Shown in pieces: positions 56,201-64,000 of a DNA stretch of 64,000 nucleotides; the stretch's first letter is position 1; every line of letters starts with the position of its first letter. Under the pieces are notes generated by a model. That model saw only the letters and a list, made by a program, of their open reading frames with translations. It did no database searches and was not told the DNA's origin. This DNA is from Leptodactylus fallax. Its lineage: Eukaryota; Chordata; Amphibia; Anura; Leptodactylidae. The DNA lies in NCBI GenBank assembly GCA_947044405.1, contig CAMRHE010000063.1:3813001-3877000 (forward strand), written 5' to 3'. A program made the translations under genes and the position numbers.

Positions 56201-56720
56201 TGTACAATGTCAAAAAAACACAGAGACAAAACACGGCAATGATGTCAGAATCAGAAAACATGTAGTATCCCCTATGAAGGAAACTTGGAGGAAAACCCTG
56301 AGGAGGCCTGGACTGATACAACATGAGACTGTAGGCACTAAATCTTTGAAGCCCTAAATCATTCCCTTTTTAGGACCCACAACTAGCCCATAATATAATG
56401 TTCTAATGTTCCAAAAGCAATTCTACAAAAGATATTTTATCCTTCATTCTGTGAAGGAAATTCCCTATATGCTTCTTGAAGACACAAACCCACTATACCT
56501 CATGAGAAATCTAAGCTAGGGCGGAGTTCCTATTTGCATAGATCATTATAGAGGCTCACTGTACTTCACAAAATCCTGGCCATATATCTTTATGGGTGGC
56601 GGCCATTGTTCCTGTCATAAATTTAGATACTGTAATAATATTTTGGTTGCATGTAGCCACCACTAGGCGAATTTATTGTATACAGATGTCAGTTGGCCTT
56701 GTATTATTAGGTGACCACTA
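55549..56720. repeat. Segmental duplication, gene 3 copy of intron 2 segment
   Basis: Aligns with 42223-42745, starting at GTATTGCATTTA just outside the L1 5' end, interrupted by the AGAT array (55603-56205) that the gene 2 copy lacks. Confidence 0.75.
55603..56205. repeat. (AGAT)n microsatellite, about 600 bp
   Basis: Long AGAT arrays with interspersed ATAGATGATAG and TACATAGATTAG interruptions. The minus strand gives spurious YLSIYLSI frames. Located in gene 3 intron 2. Confidence 0.95.
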
Positions 56721-56966
56721 GGGGAAGCAAACTGAAGATTTTCCGATTTATGTATCTAATATTGAACTTATTACACCAGTTTTGTGGTGCAAAAGGGTTG
56801 TTTTTTTGTTGCATGCTCATTTGCACCAAATAGACTGCCAAAAATGCGCCATTTTCCAACTTGCTGTGGGCAGAGCAGGGTGGGCTGGGTTGTGGATTCC
56901 TTGGTCCAACGGATTTACTAAATGCTGATACCTAAACATGAGGCCTGTTGTGGTGCGCCAGAATTA

Positions 56967-57245
56967 TTAAAGGGAACCAGAACCCAGCACATCAACCCAG
57001 GTGTTTTCCCCTTGTGAATCGCTGCCTCCATTGGCGAGATATCGCTGTTTTTGTTAATATGCAAATGAGCTCTTTGGAGTAATGACAAGACACTCGTTTC
57101 TCCAAAGAGCTCATTTGCATTTGACAAAAACAGCGATATCTCGGCAATGGAGGCAGTGATTCACAAGGGGAAAACATCATTTGATTCAGGTGATCCTAAA
57201 CCCATCTATCTGCGGGGTTGGGTTCTTGTGACAGTCTCCCTTTAA
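56967..57245. mobile_element. TTAA-flanked foldback MITE
   Basis: TTAAAGGGAACCAGAACCC at the left, GGGTTCTTGTGAC...CCCTTTAA at the right. The arms 'tgcctccattggcgagatatcg' and 'cgatatctcggcaatggaggca' form a near-perfect hairpin around 57090. Gene 3 intron 2. Confidence 0.85.
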
Positions 57246-57844
57246 GAGGCCAGAACCTATGTAGGGCCTATAAAATTCAGGGTTAGTTTGCGCCCCCACA
57301 GGAACTGATCTTTGCCCTTGATCTCTGCCGAGCCCCACCCACAAACCGACGCATTAGTCGTAAAACTGGAAAAAGTGGCACATTTTTACGAGCAAAATGG
57401 CCGTGCACCAAAAAATGTGCTACTTTTCCGACAAAAAAACTGGCCTACTTACTGTAATAAATTTGGGGGAAGTCAACAATCCCTCTTTGTGATATTGTGG
57501 CGCACATTTGGAGCATAACCCCCATTCTGTGCACATTGTGCAGGGTGGGGAGCAGAGTGGGTAGGAGGGCAGAGATGCCTCGGCCCAACGTATTTATTAT
57601 AACTCCTGACAGTTTTCTAGCGTGTTATAATGGAAGTCTACAACAGTTACTATCTTCTATAGGTCTCCATTTTGGGCCACCGGCCAAAGCCTCTTCATAA
57701 ATCCGCCATTTGGGGCCTTTATTAAGACTGGCGTATGAAACAGCAATCTTAATAAATCTGCCCCATTGAGTTATATAATAAAACAGGCAAAACGTCAGCA
57801 TTTGCGTTCAGATCATGAAGTGTTTGGCTGCTCTCCATACTTAC

Positions 57845-57887
57845 CTTTTGGTGCTTCAGACATCTTAGATGAAGTGTTGTTCTACTT
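57845..57887 (-). CDS. Gene 3, exon 2 (5' UTR end + start codon; rest of gene not found)
   Basis: 43-nt exon, acceptor TTTCTTTCCAG, donor G|GTAAGTATGG. ATG at 57861-57863 starts MSEAPK and the donor is phase 1, exactly as in genes 1 and 2. The UTR matches gene 2. The exon 3 expected about 2.3 kb downstream is absent: the intron runs into the L1 at 55548 and, beyond the L1, into the G block and gene 2 upstream sequence. Either the gene is truncated or its 3' half is missing from the assembly. Confidence 0.55.
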
Positions 57888-57904
57888 CTGGAAAGAAAAA
57901 ATAT

Positions 57905-58030
57905 TACAATTCATTCACTCACTGAGGCAGATTTATTAATACTGTCTAAAAGTCAGAAAGTGCAAGTTTAGGCTAGACAGTCTTAAACTACGCCAGGTTT
58001 ATCACAGTGTCTGATGCTATTTGATAAATC
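57905..58030. repeat. MITE-like repeat shared with 20.1-20.3 kb
   Basis: It has 'gcagatttattaatactg' and 'tttatcacagtgtctgatgc' with an inner 'gactgtctaa'-type inversion. Gene 3 intron 1. Confidence 0.5.
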
Positions 58031-58406
58031 TGTCTTGGGTGACCTCCCAGACTTCCGTAACAACAGACAAATCTCCTGGTAGTTATTTTTATGTGCCAGT
58101 CATGCCTGAAAAAGGGGCCCATACCATGTTGTGCTAATGTCACAAGAAAGGGGCGTGTTGATGCCCCACAGTGGGCATGGTGATTTTCTGTAGGGAATAT
58201 GACCTTGCTGGAAAGTTTTCGCAGCATATCCTAATTGCAAAGGTTGGCAAGTATGAGTAAAGACCTGCTTTAGTTGTATATAGTAGCTCTGCAGGATGAA
58301 ACTACATTTGGCATAAAGGCATATTTTTATCTTAGATATGTATGGAATGGAAGATATGCCAGAAAAGTCTGATAGATGCAGTGTCAAAAATACTGATGGC
58401 CTATGC

Positions 58407-58925
58407 TTAAAGTGTACCTCTAGTTGTAAATGAATAGTACGTGTGAATATAAGAAACTTTGGAATATATCTTATTAAAGAAATCTGTTTTCTGCTCCAGT
58501 TTTTAGACAGTTACTTTCACCATATTAGTCTATGAAGAGGGGAGGAGGAGGAAGAGGATGCTAGAAAAGACAGTCAAATAATTGCTGCTGTCGCTACTAT
58601 GTGCTCTTTTTTATCACTGCTAGGTTGTAGATAAGAGGCTACCAGTGCACAGAATGTGACAATAAATCAATTAACCAGCAGGTAGCAGCCTCCTGAGTAG
58701 GAGTAGTAGCCTCCTACTTCCTTCTCCATAGTGTTCTATGTGTGGGGCTGAATATGGAGACGAAACTTAGATAAAGAAGCAGTCAGACTGACGATAAGGA
58801 GTAGGAGAACAGCTTAATAAGTGGTCAAAGAAACAGATCTCCTTAATAAGATAAGATATTACACAGTTTCTTATATTCACCTGTACTATTCATTTGTAGA
58901 AAATTGTTTATAACTGGAGGTACTG
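58407..58925. mobile_element. TTAA MITE, same family as 43898-44382
   Basis: TTAAAGTGTACCTCTAGTTG at the left; right end 'ttgtttataactggaggtac' without a visible TTAA. Inner 'tataagaaactttggaatat' pairs with 'atattacacagtttcttata'. Both copies are in introns (gene 2 intron 2, gene 3 intron 1), so they are independent insertions, not part of the duplication. Confidence 0.8.
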
Positions 58926-59243
58926 TTCATTGGAGGTCTGACAACCGGGATCCCTGCTTTCCAAAGAGCCTCCCTCTTTCCTGTGTCGATGACATCACGC
59001 TTATCAGTCACATGGTTCAGCTGCATTTCAGTCTCATTCAAGTGAACGGGGATGATCTGCAATGCCAAGCACAGCCACTATACAATGTTCAGCGCTGAGC
59101 TTGGTATTCAATGAAGAGGCCACAGCCTGAACGCTGCAAACTCTTCAAACAGCTGATCGGTGGTGGTGTCAGGTATTGGACCCTATCGATCATATATTGA
59201 TGACTTATCCTAAGGATAGGTCTTGGAAACCCCCTTTAACAGT
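58926..59243. mobile_element. T2/Kolobok-like MITE (left end lost)
   Basis: It has 'ggaggtctgacaaccggg', 'tcattcaagtgaacgggga', 'cagctgatcggtggtgg' and 'gacttatcctaaggataggtc', ending CCCCCTTTAA. Confidence 0.65.
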
Positions 59244-59549
59244 AGGCAAATTGTGCTAAAAAATGGTGTACAGCTTATTATTTTTGTTAGTGTTTTAGGA
59301 AGAGGAATCACGAAAGGCACCAAATTCATTATTAAGACATGCCAAAATATACTTGTGTATGTGTACAGTGCCTAATGGCAGTGGCCTCATCCATTTGTGT
59401 TGTTAATCAGCCTTTATAAGTTGGGAGAGGGTTCTTAAATATGTCGTCTGCTCAGTAACTGAGGGGTGCCATAGCCACTGGATCTTTACTGTTTTATACA
59501 GCAGGGACCTGTACACAGTACCAGAGAAGGTTCTTATCATATGCATTTA

Positions 59550-60815
59550 ACCCCTTAGATGCCCTGGTCAGAGTTGACCACTGCATTTCATAGGTTGCTA
59601 TATTTTAGCTCTCCTTCTCGCTCTTCGCTCTTCTTCACTCTCCGTTCAGGACCAAACAACTCCTGCGCAGCAATATATTACGAGAACCGCTTGGCTGTCC
59701 TGGCAATTGGGAGTCTTCTGAAGACTTCCAGGCCTGCCAGTGGTGGGGTATGTTCACACTGCAGAATTTGGCGCTGAATTTGAAGCAGATTTTTTCCTCT
59801 AGCTGATTTATAGCATTATGCTCGATATCCACTTGATAAATTCCACTGAAGTGACTGGGAGGCGGAAAATTCTGCCCGACAGCTGAAAATTCAGTTTCAA
59901 ATTCCTAAAGCTGAGTTTTTCAGCTAGGAAAAATTCCACTGTGTGAACATACCCTTATACTACTATATAGTCCTACCTGTGGCAGGGCTGAAAAGTAACA
60001 TAGCCAATATCCTATAGGCTGCAATGCTTCAGGGTTGAAAGTTATGGTATAAGCAATCTCATGATTGCTACTTTAAGACACCAAGGGGAAAGGGGGGGGG
60101 GCTAAAAAACAAAAGTAAAAAAAATAACTTTCAACTTTTAAAAAGCATGAAAAATTTAAAAAATATGAAAGTTCAAATCACCCTCCTTTCCTTAGTTTAC
60201 ATATTAAAATAAAAAACAAAAACAAAATGTATAAAAATGTCTAAACTGTCAAAACTTTTATCCCACGCTATAGCAGGAAAAATCAAACCAGTTCTTTTGC
60301 TGTTTTCCCTCTTCACAAAAATGTAATAAAAAGTGATCAAACCGTCAGACATTCCCCAAAATGGTATAGATAAAAACTGCAACATGTCCCACAAAAAAGA
60401 CAACTTGCACAGCTCCATAAACAAAAGTATAAAAAACTTACAGGTATCAGAATATGGGTACAGAAATCTTTTTTTTTTTTTTTTTTTTTGAAACTTTAAA
60501 ATTAAAAAAAAGAAAAAAATATTAAAACATAACTATATAAATTTGTTGTCACCGTGACCATACTTACACGCAGAATGCAGGTTGTTTTTGGTAAATAGTG
60601 AATCCAGTAAAACAAAACACATAAAAAAATGCTGCTGTTTTTTCACAATTTCACCCTATTGTGAATTTTTTTCCAATTTCCCAGTAGATCATACGGTATA
60701 ATAAATGGCACCATTGTGAAATACATTTTGTCCCGCAAATATCAAGCCCTCATATAGTTATGTTAGAAAAGATAAAAGAGTTATGGGCTTTGGAAGGTGG
60801 GAAGTAAAATGTGAA
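59550..60815 (+). repeat. Interspersed repeat family A, longest copy, with nested MITE
   Basis: It begins ACCCCTTAGATGCCCTGG and has 'aaaaagtgatcaaaccgtc', 'cattttgtcccgcaaatatc' and 'gttatgggctttggaagg'. A nested MITE at 59745-59953 has ends GTATGTTCACACTGC and GTGTGAACATAC. Gene 3 intron 1. Confidence 0.65.
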
Positions 60816-60941
60816 AGCATAAAAAAATAACATAATTGAGGAATAGTGTGAGGAGCATGTATTGTGCCATACAACTCATGCCCCTACTTCAAATTATTTC
60901 CTTCCAACCTAAAACCAAGCATGTAGGATTTCTGTAGTTAC

Positions 60942-60985
60942 CTGTACCAGGAGGTGGCTTTGGCCTATCTTCTCAGCAGTCACTG
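60942..60985 (-). other. Gene 3, non-coding exon 1
   Basis: The donor CTGGTACAG|GTAACTACAG is identical to gene 2, with the exon body conserved (CTTCAGTGACTGC). The 5' boundary is approximate. Confidence 0.55.
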
Positions 60986-61007
60986 AAGTCAGAAGCCAGT
61001 ATCACTG

Positions 61008-61018
61008 AATATAAATAG
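61008..61018 (-). promoter_or_regulatory. TATA-like box of gene 3
   Basis: CTATTTATATT on the minus strand, next to the ACCCACCCTTTAC block shared with gene 2. Confidence 0.55.
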
Positions 61019-61255
61019 TAAAGGGTGGGTTCAGACACAGCCAACACCCATACCAACCTAAAGGATGGTAGATCAAGGAGCTTCATCCTAAATCCCTCCA
61101 TCAACCGCTGATAAAGGATTGCAGAAACTTTTTGTAAAACAAACAGATAGGAGTGTAACCTGAATATCCTGGGCATTTGTCCAAAAGCTATACCTAATCC
61201 AACCAAATAACCACCATTGACTTCACATCTCATCGGATCTGATGACATCATGCCA

Positions 61256-61985
61256 GTGAGATCGAGTTATTGAAAACAGACTTGTACAATTCATAACCAA
61301 AAATAAAATAGTTAGCATATCAGGCACAAATTAACAGCACTGATTGCTCAGGAATGGTGAGGGCTAGAGAGAAAATTCCAACTGTGCCAGAATCAGTGGG
61401 GTGGGGTCTAATAATGGCTGGAAAAAAATCAAGTTGGTGGAAGTGCTGAAGGCTCTTTTTAAGGTGATAAAATTGAGCTGCAATACCAGACACAGCCTAA
61501 GGACAAGTGTGGCACTGTTTCTAGGTGGGGGGTAAGCAGTTTTCGTTGTCATAGACAACCCCTTCAAGACGTGATGTCTGAGTTCCATGTCTATTATAGG
61601 AATAGACCTTTTTTATATGGATATTTCCTATCTATGTGTACAGCTGAATCCTCCCATGTCAGATGTTATGTCTTGTTGACCCTAGAAGCCCGATCGCCAC
61701 ATTAGGTAGGAGTACTGTAGCTCTACTTATGGCTTGCCCGGAGCAGATGAATCATCTGTAAAAAAAAAAATACAAGTCACATGAAGGATCATTCCAGGAC
61801 AAGATAATTACCAGTTATAGATTTTTTGAGTCTTAAAGGAATTCTACACCGAAATATCTTCTAAACCACTTGTATGCTGTTGTAGAACTGGTTAGAGGCA
61901 TAGTGAACATACCTTTATGCAGGGCTGTTTTAATACATTGGTGGGCCCTTCTAACATCACCACTTATGTATACCTGAGCCACACA
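61256..61985. other. Upstream of gene 3, no gene recognised
   Basis: Short frames only; a MITE-like 'tagacaaccccttcaag' piece lies near 61553. Confidence 0.4.
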
Positions 61986-61989
61986 AATT

Positions 61990-62460
61990 ATAATGTCCCC
62001 TCAGTGGCCCCCAAATAGTATAATGCCACCTCAGACGTTATATTATAATGTCTCCCTCCAATTGCCCTCACAGTATAAAGTCCATCTCCTGATGCTTCTA
62101 CAGTATAATGTCCTCCTCCTGGTTGCCCCCACAGTTTCATGTCCCCCTCCAGGGTACCATCATACTTTCATGTCCCCCTTCTGGTTGCCCCCACTGGTTT
62201 ATGTCCCCCTTCTGCTTGCCCCCACTGGTTTATGTCCCCATTCAGGTTGACTGAACCCCCCACCCCCCCGGTTTCATGTCTCCCTTCAGTTGCCCCAGAG
62301 TATATATCAAACAAAGAAAATGTTTATGTTTCCTTCCAGGTTGCCCCCACAGTTTCATGTTGCCCTCATAGTTTTATGTCCCCTTCCAAGTTGCCCCCAA
62401 GTTTCATGTCACCTTCCAGGTTGTTCTCATAGTTTCATGTCCCCCATCAGTTGCCCCCAC
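61990..62460. repeat. Degenerate about 30-bp minisatellite
   Basis: Repeated variants of 'tataatgtcccc...ctggttgcccccac' and 'agtttcatgtccccctt'. The unit core (ATGTCCCC) is like those at 34051 and 63675. Confidence 0.7.
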
Positions 62461-62920
62461 AAAGTAAAAAAAAACCAAATACTCACTTTCCTCCTCTCCC
62501 TGCTGTTCTTCTTTTATTTCTCTGCTCCCAAAGTCATGTAAGTGACGTCACCACATTGCGCCTACTGCTCCCTACTGCTCCCTACACACCGGGAGCGGAG
62601 ACAGGGATTGATGGTGAAGCAGGCAACGGACGGCTCCTGCTTCACCTTTGTATTCAACTCATCTGTGTCCTCTGAGTTGGAGTGTGGATCCACTGTCTGG
62701 AAAATGGTGGATTTTCCCACTGTCCCAAGTGGGCCCCCGTTAACATAGGGCCCAGTGCAAGTGGTTAAAGCAGTCCCTGCCTTTCTGGTGCCAAATTGCA
62801 ATCTTCTGCTGAGAAATTCAATTTTTATTCCATATGCAAGTGAGATCTTCAGTGTCCAAAGGGTATGGCCATGTCTGCTGGAGTTCTCGTTTCTTTCTGT
62901 AGCCGTCACCCAGTGTCGCC

Positions 62921-63487
62921 ACTAGAGATAGTGAACCTCACGAGATTCGTTTCAACAAATATTTGTGACGTTTGACCTTCCTGTTTGTTTTGGCCCAAAC
63001 TTGTTTGGCACAAACTGGAAGTGCTCTTATTATACCCAGGTAAAGTGAGTAAAAAAAAAAAAAAGTTATGCTCACCTCTCCTGGGCATCCTTGTGGCTTC
63101 TGACGGTTCCCGGCATCCTCTTCTGGCCTTTGGCTGACGTCACAAACCCCAGGGTCACTGCTGAGGCCTGTGATGGGGCCTCAGTGGTTTCTTGGTGCCA
63201 CTGACATCACTCAGAATGCCGAAAGCAGGACAAAGATGTTTGTGAAGGAACAACGGACACAGTGACGTCTCCCAGGAGAGGGGAAAGAAGGGGTGTATAA
63301 GTGTTTATTATTTTCCCTCATCTTCCCTGGGCCTCCACCTTTTATACTCATACTTTATATTTATATGGAGTACAAAGAGACCCCAGAGTAAAATAATAGC
63401 CCTTCTGGTTCAGACTGAAACTAAACTGGTGGGTGAACCTCACATATATTCATAAAATGAATCTCACAAGGTTCACCATCTCTAGAT
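62921..63487. mobile_element. MITE with 'agagatagtgaacctcac' ends
   Basis: CTAGAGATAGTGAACCTCAC at the left and its near-complement GTTCACCATCTCTAG at the right. Inner inverted 'cacctctcctgggcatcc' and 'ctcccaggagagggg'. Partial relatives occur near 1010, 5880 and 36475. Confidence 0.75.
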
Positions 63488-63674
63488 CTTTGGAAGATGC
63501 AGCCACTACTATTGCTTACTTCTCTCCCCCATGTGGGTCATGCAGGGGTAGGATTTTCTATGAATGGTGCAGAAATGTGTTGCTACCCATGGTATAGAGA
63601 GCAGTAAGGTACAAAAAAACTGAAGTTAACGTGGCCGCATTCCTTTCAAATGCTATGCAAATTTATTGTTAAAT

Positions 63675-64000
63675 AATCCCAGCAGTGGCCCCATTCAGAT
63701 TAATGTCCCCCAGCAGTGGCCCCATACAGTTTAATGTCCCTCAGTACTGGCCCCATACAGGTTAATTTCCCTCAGCAGTGGCCCCATACAGTTCAATGTC
63801 CCCCAGCAGTGGCCCCATTCAGATTAATGTCCCCCAGCAGTGGCCCCATTCAGTTTAATGTCCCCCAGCAGTGGCCCCATACAGTTTAATGTCCCTCAGC
63901 AGTGGCCCCATTCAGTTCAATGTCCCCCAGCAGTGGCCCCATTCAGATTAATGTCCCCCAGCAGTGGCCCCATTCAGTTTAATGTCCCCCAGCAGTGGCC
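63675..64000. repeat. 31-bp minisatellite, continues past window end
   Basis: Ten or more units of 'aatgtcccccagcagtggcc' plus 'ccattcagttt' with minor variants (catacag/cattcag, ccctcag/cccccag). It is cut by the window edge, probably inside a larger element. Confidence 0.9.

Larger units (their letters stand above)
60893..61255. repeat. Segmental duplication, gene 3 promoter/exon 1 block
   Basis: Partner of 48375-48745; includes the conserved TGATGACATCAT at 61240-61251. Confidence 0.85.

Noticed and set aside
55582..56324. Open frames with YLSIYLSI repeats
   Set aside because: Direct translation of the AGAT microsatellite.
63675..64000. Possible CRISPR-like regular array
   Set aside because: Units are contiguous with no distinct spacers and the context is vertebrate; this is a minisatellite.

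Overview
The window looks like intergenic and intronic DNA from a large, repeat-rich anuran amphibian genome. The evidence is the many TTAA-flanked T2/Kolobok-like MITEs, frog-type L1 and Penelope-like elements, Tc1 remnants, hAT-like elements with CAGTG or CAGAGGCGTA ends, a tRNA-derived SINE and long AGAT arrays. There are no bacterial operons, rRNA genes or CRISPR arrays. Very few long open frames are genes; most belong to transposons or simple repeats.

The only host-gene signal is a minus-strand cluster of three small, related, multi-exon genes that I do not recognise. Each has a TATA-like box, a short non-coding first exon and a second exon carrying the end of the 5' UTR plus an ATG-TCT (Met-Ser) start that breaks in phase 1. 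Where later exons are present they encode a charged, Lys/Asp/Glu-rich body and an acidic C-terminal exon with an Asp-Ala-x-Asp-Pro motif. Gene 1 runs from about 16.5 to 9.1 kb (50 aa, with a stop 19 nt before its last junction). Gene 2 runs from about 48.5 to 38.9 kb (predicted 72 aa, complete). Gene 3 runs from about 61.0 to 55.5 kb, and only its promoter and first two exons remain. Genes 2 and 3 share similar promoter, exon and intron sequence at an offset of about 12-13 kb, so they come from a tandem segmental duplication.

A nearly full-length L1 (about 49.3-55.5 kb, minus strand; ORF1 intact, ORF2 with one nonsense codon and one frameshift) sits in gene 3 intron 2, about 35 bp before the place where exon 3 should begin. 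Exon 3 does not follow it. An almost identical 5'-truncated copy of the same L1 (44.7-46.1 kb) begins 9 nt inside gene 2 intron 2. The 3' end of each L1 copy abuts low-complexity sequence that looks like poor consensus (an A/T/C homopolymer block at 44.39-44.67 kb and a nearly pure G block at 48.97-49.32 kb). The L1 copies and the missing exons may therefore partly be assembly artefacts.

Other regions: 0-9 kb holds foldback MITEs, a decayed Penelope-like retroelement with GIY-YIG domain and a Tc1 remnant. 9-17 kb is gene 1 with a GC-rich LTR-like block in its first intron. 17-38 kb is mostly repeats: tandem and inverted repeats, an L2/CR1-type LINE 3' end, a 2 kb hAT-like element, a 24-bp minisatellite, SINEs, a solo LTR, and a hAT-like element containing a 30-bp minisatellite. 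38.9-61 kb is the gene 2/gene 3 duplication. 61-64 kb is degenerate minisatellites, ending in a 31-bp array that continues past the window.
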